Shown here piece after piece: positions 17,272 to 25,747 of a stretch of DNA of 41,610 nucleotides. Source of the stretch: Planctomycetota bacterium (GTDB lineage: Bacteria; Planctomycetota; JAJSAM01; JAJVHW01); contig JAIOPE010000095.1 of assembly GCA_021414065.1 (NCBI GenBank), forward strand, positions 1 to 41,610, in the 5' to 3' direction. Each line of letters starts with the position of its first letter. Position 1 is the first letter of the stretch. The notes beneath the pieces were generated by a model, which worked only from the letters and a program-made list of their open reading frames with translations, did not search any database and was not told where the DNA came from. The position numbers and the translations under genes were made by a program.

Positions 17272-18042
17272 ATGCCGGAGAACGATCACGCCCGTGCGTC
17301 GCCTTCAGATCCGGGGCGCGGGTTGTCCGTCGTGATCCCGGCGTTCAACGAGGCCCCGCGGATCGAGCGGACGCTCCGCGCCACCGTCGGTTTTCTGCGG
17401 ACATTGCCCGACCCGTTCGAAGTGCTCGTTGTGGACGACGGGTCGAGCGACCTCACGACCGACGTCGTGAATGGGCTCGCGGCCGACCTCCCTGAGATGC
17501 GGCTCATCCGACTCCCCGCCAACCAGGGGAAGGGCGCCGCGGTCCGCGCAGGCGTCGCAGAGACGCGGGGGGAGTGGGTGCTGTTCAGCGACGCCGACCT
17601 GAGCACGCCGATCGAGGAGTGGCCGGCGCTCCGTCGTGCGCTCGGCGCCGGGGCCGACGTGGCGATCGGGAGTCGCGAGGTCGCCGGGGCGGTCCGTGTG
17701 GTGCCGCAGCCGTGGTTCCGCCGCGCGCTTGGGTGGCTGTTCATGAACCTGCGGGGGTTCATCATCCTGCCCGGGTTCATCGACACGCAGTGCGGATTCA
17801 AGGCGTTCCGGGGCCCCGTCGCGCGCTCGGCGTTCGCGGTCTCGTCGATCGACGGCTTCAGCTTCGATGTCGAGGTGCTCGCAATCGTTGTGCATCGAGG
17901 CCAGATGGTTGCGGAGGTGCCGGTGCACTGGACGGACGATCGTGCGTCGCGCGTACGTCCGATTCGCGACGGCGCGCGGATGATGCTCGATCTCTGTCGC
18001 ATCCGTCGCCGGATGCGCCGCGGCGAGTATGACCGAACCTGA
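17272..18042 (+). CDS. Family 2 glycosyltransferase (dolichyl/undecaprenyl-phosphate sugar synthase type)
   Basis: 256 residues from ATG 17272; in-frame extension upstream overlaps the divergent gene and looks non-coding. The GT-A fold motifs appear in order: SVVIPAFNEAPRIE, VLVVDDGSSD, NQGKGAAVRAG, SDADLSTP (the metal-binding DxD equivalent), CGFKAFRG and FDVEVLAI. This order is that of dolichyl-phosphate beta-glucosyltransferase-like enzymes, which transfer a sugar from a nucleotide sugar to a polyprenyl phosphate at the inner membrane. There are no obvious transmembrane helices at the C-terminus. The next gene starts 14 nt before this one ends and encodes a GT-C type membrane transferase, so the pair probably makes and then uses a lipid-linked sugar. 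Confidence 0.9.
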   Translation: MPENDHARASPSDPGRGLSVVIPAFNEAPRIERTLRATVGFLRTLPDPFEVLVVDDGSSDLTTDVVNGLAADLPEMRLIRLPANQGKGAAVRAGVAETRGEWVLFSDADLSTPIEEWPALRRALGAGADVAIGSREVAGAVRVVPQPWFRRALGWLFMNLRGFIILPGFIDTQCGFKAFRGPVARSAFAVSSIDGFSFDVEVLAIVVHRGQMVAEVPVHWTDDRASRVRPIRDGARMMLDLCRIRRRMRRGEYDRT

Positions 18043-19609
18043 TCAGCGACCGGCCCAAGGTGTCCGCTCGACGCGGCAGTGCATTCTCGACGCGGCGGCG
18101 ATCGTGGTTTGCGTCGCCCTTGCAGCGATCTATCTCCGGCACGACGTGCTCGATGCCGACGAGGCCATCTTCTCTGCCGTCGCTCGCCGTATGGCTCGGT
18201 TCGGTCTCTCGGTCTATGAGGCAGGCTGGGACCACAAGCCTCCGGGAATCTACGTGATCTACCGGTGGATCATGGTTCCGTTCGCCGACACCAGCATGCT
18301 CGGTCCGCACATCGCGAACGCGGCCGTCTGGGTCGCGACCGCTCTGTGCTGCGGGCGGTTTGCGAGTCGCGTGCTGGGCCGCGACGCGTTTGCGCCGACC
18401 GTGGCGGCATACGCCCTCCTCCGCTCCTTCGGGGAGTGGAAGGCCGGCTCCGCGAACACCGAGGCGTTCCTCCAACTCCCGCTCGCGCTCGGGCTCGGGG
18501 CGTTGCTGCGAGGCGCGTCGCAGTCGGCGACGAACGCATTTCTCGGCGGAGCCTGCATCGCGTTCGCCACCTGGCTCAAGACGCCGGCTGCGCTGTTCGG
18601 CCCGGCGGCGATCGTCGCAGTCCACGTTCTGCGAGGGTGGCGCGCTGCACGGACCGCCGCGATCTTCGGCGCCGCGGGGGCGGCGTCCGTGATCGCGCTG
18701 GAGGTCGGCCGACTCGTCATCAGCGGCGACTACGAGGGGTGGTGGATCTGCAACGTCTCCGCGAACTCGTCCTATATGGTGGATGGCGACGGCGGGCCAG
18801 CCCTGGCCCTCGCAGCGATCTGGCGCGAGATTGCACTGGTCCCGGCGCCGTGGGTGCTCGCGGCGGTCGGCGTGGGCGCCGCAGCGGTCGGGTGGTTGCC
18901 CGTCGAAGGGCAGCGCGGTGCGCACGGCCGTCGCTGGGCGCTGGTCACGATCCTGCTGCTCGCCTGCGGGCTCTTTCTCGTCACGCTGGGTGCCCGGTAC
19001 TTCCGCCATTACTGGTGGCTGTTGCACCCCGCCCTCGCGGTCGCGGTCGCCGCAGGTGTCGTCGCCCTGATGCGGATCGGCGTGCGCGGCGCGGCGGCAT
19101 GGGGTGCGCGTGCGGCACTGGTGGTCGTCGTGGCGCTCGGGTGGATTCCGGCGCAGCGCGTTGACAAGCGGCGCATGCTCGCGTCGTTCGACTCGCCGCC
19201 GTACGCCGGTCCAACCGCGCTCGCGACGGCGCGCGCGATCCAGCAGCGATCGGAGCCCGACGACACCATCTTCGTCTGGGGAGTCTCTCCGGAACTCTAC
19301 ATCCTGTCGGCGCGCGCGCCGGCCACTCGTATCGTCACGTGCAAGTTCCTCACCGGGAGCCTGCGCGAGGACATCGGCCTCGGGCTCGCGCCGCCGGAGC
19401 CAGGGCTGATTCCGGCGGCATGGCCGCGGTTCCTCGACGATGTACGGGCGTATCAGCCGAGGATCATCGTAGACACGTCGCCCAGCGGGCGGTTCTCGTG
19501 GGACCGGTTCCCCCCAGCGGCGTTTCCGGAACTCGCGGCGCTGCTCGAGTCGCAGTACGAGCGCGCGCCCGGCGAGTTCGGCGGCTGCGGGATCTACGTC
19601 CGTCGCTGA
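18029..19609 (+). CDS. GT-C type membrane glycosyltransferase (ArnT/PMT-like)
   Basis: 526 residues from ATG 18029, overlapping the upstream gene by 14 nt. It starts with a membrane helix (AAAIVVCVALAAIYL) followed by DADEAIFSAVARRMA and AGWDHKPPGIY, the first-loop acidic motif and the HKPP signature of the ArnT/PMT-like dolichyl-phosphate-mannose transferase superfamily. About nine more hydrophobic segments follow up to residue 375. The last 130 residues are a soluble domain (DDTIFVWGVSPELYIL). Enzymes of this fold take a sugar from a polyprenyl-phosphate donor and transfer it on the outer face of the membrane to lipid, protein or glycan. The donor is probably the product of the preceding glycosyltransferase. 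The acceptor cannot be inferred. Confidence 0.85.
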   Translation: MTEPDQRPAQGVRSTRQCILDAAAIVVCVALAAIYLRHDVLDADEAIFSAVARRMARFGLSVYEAGWDHKPPGIYVIYRWIMVPFADTSMLGPHIANAAVWVATALCCGRFASRVLGRDAFAPTVAAYALLRSFGEWKAGSANTEAFLQLPLALGLGALLRGASQSATNAFLGGACIAFATWLKTPAALFGPAAIVAVHVLRGWRAARTAAIFGAAGAASVIALEVGRLVISGDYEGWWICNVSANSSYMVDGDGGPALALAAIWREIALVPAPWVLAAVGVGAAAVGWLPVEGQRGAHGRRWALVTILLLACGLFLVTLGARYFRHYWWLLHPALAVAVAAGVVALMRIGVRGAAAWGARAALVVVVALGWIPAQRVDKRRMLASFDSPPYAGPTALATARAIQQRSEPDDTIFVWGVSPELYILSARAPATRIVTCKFLTGSLREDIGLGLAPPEPGLIPAAWPRFLDDVRAYQPRIIVDTSPSGRFSWDRFPPAAFPELAALLESQYERAPGEFGGCGIYVRR

Positions 19610-19767
19610 CGACGCGAGACGGCGATCAGGCGGCGCCGCTCGAATCAGGGACCCCTCCACGCCCCAGCGCCGGGCATCCTCAGCGGCGGCGCGGCGGGCT
19701 TGGTATCCTGCGGCGTCTCGTTCCACGGCTCACGTCCGTCCTCGACCGACGGCGCCCAGGAGGCTCG

Positions 19768-20379
19768 ATGCGCACCAACTCGCTCTCCCTCGTCGTCGTC
19801 TGTGCGGCCGCCTGCGCAGCGCTCTCCGGGTGCGCCGGCTCGGCGTCGTCGTCCGGCGGCGAGTCCTCCCGCGGCGACGCGCCGATCAGCGCAAACGCGG
19901 TCAAGGGGAACTGCCAGATCGTGATGCGCACGTGGGATCCGCGGGACCCGGAAAAGACACCCGTGACGTCGGCGCTCGTGAATGCGTCGTCCGAGGCCGG
20001 GCGGAGCCTGCAGACGGGGCGGAAGACGTCCACGGTCGTGCGAGTGATCACCGACGAACAGATGGGCGCGGTCCTCGCGGCCCTCGATGAGAAGGGATTC
20101 GCCGGGAACTCGACGCCGGGGATCGCGCTCGAGACGCTCCGCCCCGACGCCCGCCGTCGCGGGGTGATCGTGGTGGACCGCGACGGCACGTCGCGCGGGA
20201 TCGAGTTCCTGCCGAACATGTCCGGCACGCAGATCCCGACCGTCTACACGGAGTGCAAGCGGATCATCATGCGCGTGCACGGCGAGGTCACCGGACTCGA
20301 AGTGCGCGCGAGCACGGATCAGAACGACGACCCGAGCCGGATCTTCCAGGCGGCGCCGATCAAGCCGCCGCGCCGCTGA
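19768..20379 (+). CDS. Lipoprotein of unknown function
   Basis: 203 residues from ATG 19768, preceded by AGGAGG at 19758-19763. Residues 1-21 are a lipoprotein signal with lipobox L19-S-G-C22 (ALSGCAGS), so the mature protein is lipid-anchored at Cys22. A Ser/Gly linker follows to about residue 40. The mature domain has no motif I can name; it contains mixed alpha/beta segments such as VITDEQMGAVLAALDEKGF and RRGVIVVDRDGTSRGIEFL. It ends 11 nt before kdsB and may be expressed with it, which would give a unit of lipoprotein, kdsB, pyrG and the DUF1844-like gene. A link to lipopolysaccharide assembly is only suggested by this position. Confidence 0.8.
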   Translation: MRTNSLSLVVVCAAACAALSGCAGSASSSGGESSRGDAPISANAVKGNCQIVMRTWDPRDPEKTPVTSALVNASSEAGRSLQTGRKTSTVVRVITDEQMGAVLAALDEKGFAGNSTPGIALETLRPDARRRGVIVVDRDGTSRGIEFLPNMSGTQIPTVYTECKRIIMRVHGEVTGLEVRASTDQNDDPSRIFQAAPIKPPRR

Positions 20380-20390
20380 CGGCACCCGCC

Positions 20391-21164
20391 ATGACGAACT
20401 TCCCCGGCGGCGTCGTGGTCGTGATCCCCGCGAGGATGGCCTCGACGCGCCTCCCGGAGAAGCCGCTCCTCCGGCGCACCGGGAAGTACCTCGTCCAGCA
20501 CACCTACGAGCAGGCGCGGAAGATCCGGCAGGCCACGGCCGTGATCGTCGCCACGGACGACGTCCGCGTGTTCGACGCCGTGCGCGGGTTCGGCGGCGAG
20601 GCGGTGATGACGTCGCCCGACTGCGCCACCGGGACCGACCGTGTCGCGGAGGCCGTCCGCGACCGCGCCGAGGACCTCGTCGTGAACGTCCAGGGCGACG
20701 AACCGGAGTTCGACGTGGGCGACGTGGAGGCCCTGGCGGACGTCATGGGCCGGAACCCGTCCCTGCCCCTCGGTACCCTTGCGGTCGTGGCATCGGAAGA
20801 TGAACGAGACCGTACGTCAGCCGTGAAGGTCGTCCTCGACTGCGAGGGCGACGCTCTCTACTTCTCGAGGTCGCGGATCCCGTTCCACCGGGACCTGCGT
20901 CCGGACCAGGAACCTCTGGACCCGCCCGTGCTCCGGCACGTCGGGATCTACGCGTTCCGGCGGGAAGCGGTCGGCAGGTTCTCGCGACTCGCGCCGACGC
21001 CACTCGAGCGCGCGGAGAAGCTTGAACAACTCCGCGCGCTCGAACACGGGTGGAAGATCCGAGTTCTGGTCGGGCGTCGTGCGCCGGCCGGGATCGACAC
21101 GCCCGAGGACTACGATGCCTTCGTGAGGCGCAACTCGGGCGCGCCGGAGAGGCTGGCATGGTGA
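20391..21164 (+). CDS. kdsB: 3-deoxy-manno-octulosonate cytidylyltransferase (CMP-Kdo synthetase)
   Basis: 257 residues from ATG 20391, close to the usual 245-260. The N-terminal nucleotide-binding motif [17 protein letters not shown] is diagnostic, followed by [33 protein letters not shown] and [10 protein letters not shown], then the [10 protein letters not shown] and [13 protein letters not shown] segments of the family. The enzyme activates Kdo with CTP to give CMP-Kdo for the lipopolysaccharide inner core, in the cytoplasm. Its stop codon overlaps the start of pyrG by 7 nt, an apt coupling because PyrG makes the CTP that KdsB uses. kdsA, the preceding step of the pathway, is at 30546-31406 on the other strand. 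Confidence 0.96.
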   Translation: MTNFPGGVVVVIPARMASTRLPEKPLLRRTGKYLVQHTYEQARKIRQATAVIVATDDVRVFDAVRGFGGEAVMTSPDCATGTDRVAEAVRDRAEDLVVNVQGDEPEFDVGDVEALADVMGRNPSLPLGTLAVVASEDERDRTSAVKVVLDCEGDALYFSRSRIPFHRDLRPDQEPLDPPVLRHVGIYAFRREAVGRFSRLAPTPLERAEKLEQLRALEHGWKIRVLVGRRAPAGIDTPEDYDAFVRRNSGAPERLAW

Positions 21165-22831
21165 TGACGAACCCGGAGATCGGCTCGACCGGTCGCAAGC
21201 TGACGAGGCACATCTTCGTCACGGGCGGCGTCGTGAGCTCCCTCGGCAAGGGGCTCACCTGCGCAAGCCTGGCCATGCTCCTCGAGCAACACGGCCTCGT
21301 GGTCGCGATGCAGAAGATGGACCCGTACATCAACGTCGATCCGGGGACGATGAACCCGTTCGAGCACGGAGAGGTCTACGTCACCGACGACGGGGCCGAG
21401 ACCGATCTCGACCTGGGCCACTACGAGCGCTTCTCGCACGCGAAGATCACGCGGCACAGCAACTACACCACCGGCCAGATCTACGATTCCGTGATCAAGA
21501 AGGAGCGCCGCGGCGACTACCTGGGCAAGTGCATCCAGGTCATCCCGCACATCACGGGCGAGATCAAGGACGCGATCAAGCGCGCCCGGAACGACGCCGA
21601 CGTCGTGATCACCGAGATCGGCGGCACGATCGGCGACATCGAGTCGCTCCCGTTCATCGAGGCGATCCGCCAGTTCGGTCTCGAGGAGGGGCGGAAGAAC
21701 TGCCTCTACATCCACCTCACGCTGCTCACGTACATCAAGGCGGCGGGCGAGCTGAAGACGAAGCCCACGCAGCAGAGCGTCGGCAAGCTCCGCGAGATCG
21801 GGATCATCCCCGACATCTTGATCTGTCGCACCGAGGTCCCGATGTCGGACGACATCCGGAACAAGGTCTCGCTGTTCTGCGGCGTCGAGCCGGCAGCGGT
21901 GATCGAGGAGCAAGACGTCGAGCACTCGATCTACCAGGTCCCGCTCATGCTCCACGACCAGGGGCTCGACTCCCAGGTGATCGAGAAGCTCGGGCTGAAG
22001 GCGCGTCGCACGCCGGACTTCACGCAGTGGAAGAAGATGATCGACGCGTGTGTCCACCCCGACACCGAGGTCGAGATCGCGGTCGTCGGCAAGTACATGA
22101 AGCTGACCGATGCCTACAAGTCGATCTACGAGTCGCTCGCGCACGGCGGGATCGCGAACCGCGCGCGGGTGAAGATCCGCAGGGTGTCCACCGACGACAT
22201 CGACCCTGCGCACCCGGAGAAACTGCTCACCGGCGTTGACGGCGTGCTCGTTCCCGGCGGGTTCGGGAACCGAGGCGTCGAGGGCAAGATCGCGGCCGCC
22301 ACCTGGGCAGCGAAGAACGGCATCCCGTACTTCGGGATCTGCCTCGGCATGCAGTGCGCCACGATCATGGCGGCGCGTGAGCTCGCCGGGCTTCCCGCCG
22401 CCGACTCGCGAGAGTTCTCGGAAACCTGTGCTCCCGTCATCGAGATGATGGAAGAGCAGAAGAAGATCTCCGGGATGGGCGGCACGATGCGGCTCGGGAG
22501 CTATCCGTGCAGACTCACGCCGGGGAGCCTCGCGGCGGAGGCCTACGGCACGGATGTCGTGAACGAACGTCACCGTCACCGCTACGAGTTCAACAACGAC
22601 TACCGAAAGCAACTCGAGGCGGCCGGACTGCGCGTCACCGGCATCTGGGAACCGGCGAAGCTCGCCGAGATCGTCGAACTCGAGGGGCACCCTTGGTTCG
22701 TCGGCGTGCAGTTCCACCCGGAGTTCAAGAGCAAGCCGACCGAGCCGCATCCGCTGTTCGCGGCGTTCGTCGCGGCCGCGGGACGCAAGCGTGCGGGCAC
22801 GCTGGTCGTTCCGGCGAAGGTGGGGGCATGA
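21158..22831 (+). CDS. pyrG: CTP synthase (glutamine-hydrolysing)
   Basis: 557 residues from ATG 21158; GTG 21161 and ATG 21164 are alternatives that differ by one or two residues. The synthetase domain has [15 protein letters not shown] at residues 17-31, [32 protein letters not shown] and [13 protein letters not shown], all canonical. The class I glutamine amidotransferase domain holds GICLGMQ with the nucleophilic Cys near residue 395 and [13 protein letters not shown] with the catalytic His and Glu. It converts UTP to CTP with ATP and glutamine. It overlaps kdsB upstream by 7 nt and the DUF1844-like gene downstream by 4 nt (ATGA), so the three are translated as a unit. The kdsB-pyrG order is reversed relative to the pyrG-kdsA pairing common elsewhere. 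Confidence 0.98.
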   Translation: MVMTNPEIGSTGRKLTRHIFVTGGVVSSLGKGLTCASLAMLLEQHGLVVAMQKMDPYINVDPGTMNPFEHGEVYVTDDGAETDLDLGHYERFSHAKITRHSNYTTGQIYDSVIKKERRGDYLGKCIQVIPHITGEIKDAIKRARNDADVVITEIGGTIGDIESLPFIEAIRQFGLEEGRKNCLYIHLTLLTYIKAAGELKTKPTQQSVGKLREIGIIPDILICRTEVPMSDDIRNKVSLFCGVEPAAVIEEQDVEHSIYQVPLMLHDQGLDSQVIEKLGLKARRTPDFTQWKKMIDACVHPDTEVEIAVVGKYMKLTDAYKSIYESLAHGGIANRARVKIRRVSTDDIDPAHPEKLLTGVDGVLVPGGFGNRGVEGKIAAATWAAKNGIPYFGICLGMQCATIMAARELAGLPAADSREFSETCAPVIEMMEEQKKISGMGGTMRLGSYPCRLTPGSLAAEAYGTDVVNERHRHRYEFNNDYRKQLEAAGLRVTGIWEPAKLAEIVELEGHPWFVGVQFHPEFKSKPTEPHPLFAAFVAAAGRKRAGTLVVPAKVGA

Positions 22832-23145
22832 GCGGCGACAAGATCGGCGACAAGAGCGGCGACAAAGGCGGCGACAAAGGCGGCGACAAACGGCAGAAGC
22901 TGCCCCCGGCGTCGTTCGACGTACTCGTCCAGGTCATGGCGGCGCCGTGCCTCGTGCACCTGGGCATGACGCCGAACCCGATGACCGGCAAGACCGACCG
23001 CGACCTCGAGCAGGCGAAGTGGACGATCGACCTCCTCCACGTGCTCGAGGAGAAGACCCGCGGGAACACGAGCGCCGCCGAGAAGGCCCAGCTCGACCAG
23101 ATCCTGCATCAGTTCCGGCAGGTCTACGCCGCCGCGAAGTCGTAG
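22828..23145 (+). CDS. DUF1844-like small protein
   Basis: 105 residues from ATG 22828, overlapping the pyrG stop by 4 nt. Residues 2-21 repeat GDK units ([15 protein letters not shown]), encoded by near-identical 12-nt DNA repeats. The core [19 protein letters not shown], the conserved Pro-Asn-Pro region and [22 protein letters not shown] match the pattern I know for DUF1844, a small protein found across several phyla, often near translation or nucleotide genes. The function is unknown. No membrane segment or signal peptide is present. It converges on rtcR, with 37 bp between the stop codons. Confidence 0.85.
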   Translation: MSGDKIGDKSGDKGGDKGGDKRQKLPPASFDVLVQVMAAPCLVHLGMTPNPMTGKTDRDLEQAKWTIDLLHVLEEKTRGNTSAAEKAQLDQILHQFRQVYAAAKS

Positions 23146-23163
23146 CGCCCGAGTCCGACCGGC

Positions 23164-23180
23164 CGGCCGCGAGTCGGCCG
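23164..23180. terminator. Hairpin between convergent DUF1844-like gene and rtcR
   Basis: CGGCCG-CGAGT-CGGCCG gives a 6-bp perfect stem with a 5-nt loop in the 37-bp convergent gap. No T-tract follows on either strand, so a bidirectional terminator is plausible mainly by position. Confidence 0.3.
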
Positions 23181-23182
23181 CC

Positions 23183-24808
<1,626 letters not shown>

Positions 24809-24811
24809 TGG

Positions 24812-24825
24812 GATAGGAATCTATC
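24812..24825. promoter_or_regulatory. Short inverted repeat just upstream of rtcR
   Basis: GATAG-GAAT-CTATC, a perfect 5-bp inverted repeat with a 4-nt spacer, starts 3 nt upstream of the rtcR ATG. It sits where the ribosome binding site should be and no Shine-Dalgarno is recognisable, so it could be an operator or a translation-control hairpin. Chance occurrence cannot be excluded. Confidence 0.25.
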
Positions 24826-24878
24826 ACGAGGGCTTCGCTGCCGCCAGGCGGACGAGCCTCTGCGGCCTCGAGCGGATC

Positions 24879-24895
24879 CGGCACGGGCCTCGCGA
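24879..24895 (+). promoter_or_regulatory. Candidate sigma-54 (-24/-12) promoter for the RNA-repair unit
   Basis: cGGCACGggccTCGCg matches the sigma-54 consensus TGGCACG-N4-TTGCW with GG at 24880-24881 and GC at 24892-24893, exactly 10 nt between the two dinucleotides. The -24 block is near perfect, and the -12 block has TCGC for TTGC. It points towards the tRNA-like array and slipin-rtcB-rtcA and lies 71 bp from rtcR, whose product needs such a promoter. The predicted transcription start would be near 24905, making the inverted repeat and the tRNA-like array part of the transcript. Confidence 0.5.
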
Positions 24896-24972
24896 TAGGT
24901 GGTCCGTCGCCGCGATCGCCGGGATCGCGGGGACAAGTGCGGCGGGGCGCCGCGGACGTTGCGCGGCGCCCC

Positions 24973-25062
24973 GGGGACGGTCCCCAAAAACTCACAAACT
25001 CCCGTCGGGCGATGACGTCCGACCGCACCTGACGAGTTTGTGAGTTTTTGGGGACCGTCCCC
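24973..25062. repeat. Two 29-nt repeat copies as a perfect inverted pair (REP-like)
   Basis: Copy 1 (24973-25001) and copy 2 (25034-25062) are exact reverse complements over 29 nt, separated by 32 nt that can itself pair (GTCGG with CCGAC). Each copy contains the 13-nt palindrome GGGGACGGTCCCC (or its complement) next to the A/T-rich block CAAAAACTCACAAACTC. Transcribed, the pair would form a 29-bp stem. Short GGGGAC-GTCCCC palindromes beside AT-rich arms are typical of REP-type elements mobilised by RAYT/Y1 transposases; no transposase gene lies in the window. A third copy is at 26885-26913. Confidence 0.9.
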
Positions 25063-25116
25063 GAACGGAAGAAGGAGAACGAGACAACGGTCGCGGCTCG
25101 CCGCGGCGCGCACGGC

Positions 25117-25133
25117 CCCCGGACGGTCCGGGG
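25117..25133. other. Perfect 8-bp palindromic hairpin before the tRNA-like array
   Basis: CCCCGGAC-G-GTCCGGGG is an 8-bp inverted repeat around one base. As RNA the inner pairs cannot all close, but a 6-bp stem with a short loop is possible. It marks the left border of the tRNA-like cluster and may be the remnant of an acceptor-type stem or a processing signal. Confidence 0.35.
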
Positions 25134-25153
25134 TCGCTGAGTGCGTGTTCCGA

Positions 25154-25171
25154 CGGCGGTTCGAATCGCTG
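25154..25171 (+). ncRNA. Degenerate T-arm remnant, first member of the tRNA-like cluster
   Basis: CGGCG/CGCTG stem (one G-T pair) closes a loop containing TTCGAAT, the T-loop consensus. No complete D-arm or acceptor stem can be drawn around it. It lies 11 nt before the first well-formed tRNA-like element, so it is probably a decayed copy of the same series. Confidence 0.35.
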
Positions 25172-25181
25172 CGGCCGGGGT

Positions 25182-25247
25182 GTGCGCGTAGCTCAATGGC
25201 AGAGCACCGGGTAGCCGGATGTTGCGGGTTCGAGTCCCGCCGCGCGT
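25182..25247 (+). ncRNA. tRNA-like element 1, without a normal anticodon loop
   Basis: A 66-nt cloverleaf can be drawn: acceptor GTGCGCG with CGCGCGT (7 bp, two G-T wobbles), TA at positions 8-9, D-arm GCTC-AATGGCA-GAGC, then A26, then CCGG-GTAG-CCGG where the anticodon arm should be, variable ATGTT, and T-arm GCGGG-TTCGAGT-CCCGC. The D- and T-arms are fully canonical, including GG in the D-loop and TTCRA in the T-loop. The anticodon arm is 12 nt and not the normal 17, with a 4-nt loop, so no anticodon triplet can be read. CCA is not encoded. It cannot be a decoding tRNA as written. Confidence 0.75.
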
Positions 25248-25311
25248 GCGTAGCTCAATGGAAGAGCACCGGGTGACTCCGGATGTTGCGGGTTCGAATC
25301 CCGCTGCACAT
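25244..25311 (+). ncRNA. tRNA-like element 2, without a normal anticodon loop
   Basis: A near copy of element 1: TAGCTCAATGG-AGAGCACCGGG and CCGGATGTTGCGGGTTCGA are shared. D-arm GCTC-AATGGAA-GAGC and T-arm GCGGG-TTCGAAT-CCCGC are canonical. The central arm is CCGG-GTGACT-CCGG, 14 nt with a 6-nt loop, again too short for a normal anticodon loop. The acceptor pairing is weaker: GTGC with GCAC is solid, with wobbles or a C-A mismatch outside. Its 5' acceptor bases overlap the 3' acceptor bases of element 1 (25244-25247), so both stems cannot form at full length at the same time. CCA is not encoded. Confidence 0.7.
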
Positions 25312-25314
25312 CAC

Positions 25315-25387
25315 GCGTGTCCGGCACGTCCGGCGCGCGTTGGCAAAGGTCCGCAAGGGCCGAGAGGGTTCAAATCCCTCACACGCT
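25315..25387 (+). ncRNA. tRNA-like element 3, divergent, with a GNRA-capped central arm
   Basis: Acceptor-like GCGTGT (25315-25320) pairs with ACACGC (25381-25386) over 6 bp. The T-arm GAGGG-TTCAAAT-CCCTC (25364-25380) is canonical. In place of an anticodon arm stands GGTCC-GCAA-GGGCC (25348-25361), a 5-bp stem capped by a GNRA tetraloop. The D-arm region is unlike elements 1 and 2 (CCGG-CACGT-CCGG followed by GCGCGTTGGCAAA) and recalls the TTGGCA of class II tRNAs. Its T-arm sequence differs from the other elements, so it derives from another tRNA and not from the same duplication. Confidence 0.6.
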
Positions 25388-25747
25388 CACGCGTGCATCG
25401 AAAAGGCGGCCCGGGGCGGCGATCGCGCCGCACCCGGCGCGTGCGAAGGGAAGGCGACGCGTCCACGTGACGCCGAACCGACCTGGACCACGCGCACCGC
25501 GGCGGAGGCTCTGCGGTCCAGGACGAGGACGACGACGCGCCGTGCGCGACGGGGGCGGGATATCCGACCGGCCCCGGGACGCGCGGCGCCGAGACCATCC
25601 TCACCCGGACCCCGCCTCTCCGCGTGGCGAGGCGTGGGACACGCCCCGGCGCCGCTGATGGAACCAGATCCCGCGACGCGCAGTGCTCCGGCGCCGCGGG
25701 CACCAAAGAAACGCCGCACTCCGCGGCGAGGAGCGCAGGAGACGATC
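25388..25747 (+). other. Gene-free leader between the tRNA-like array and the slipin gene
   Basis: 360 nt, GC-rich. It begins with CACGCGTG, a short palindrome echoing the start of element 3, and ends with GCAGGAGA before the slipin ATG. Frames through it are Arg/Ala/Pro-rich and look non-coding. I see no further tRNA-like arm and no terminator, so the array and the slipin message are probably one transcript before processing. Confidence 0.5.

Noticed and set aside
25182..25311. Calling elements 1 and 2 functional tRNA genes (glycine- or tryptophan-like body)
   Set aside because: The central arm is too short to present a seven-base anticodon loop, so no isotype can be assigned.
25323..25336. 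A second GGCACG-N4-GCGC match to the sigma-54 pattern within the third tRNA-like element
   Set aside because: The -12 side is weaker, it lies inside a structured RNA, and GG-N10-GC matches by chance are common in GC-rich DNA.
25040..25470. Plus-strand frames crossing the tRNA-like array (peptides with SSMEEHRV-like runs)
   Set aside because: These are the typical false translations of tRNA sequence; the RNA structure explains the region better.
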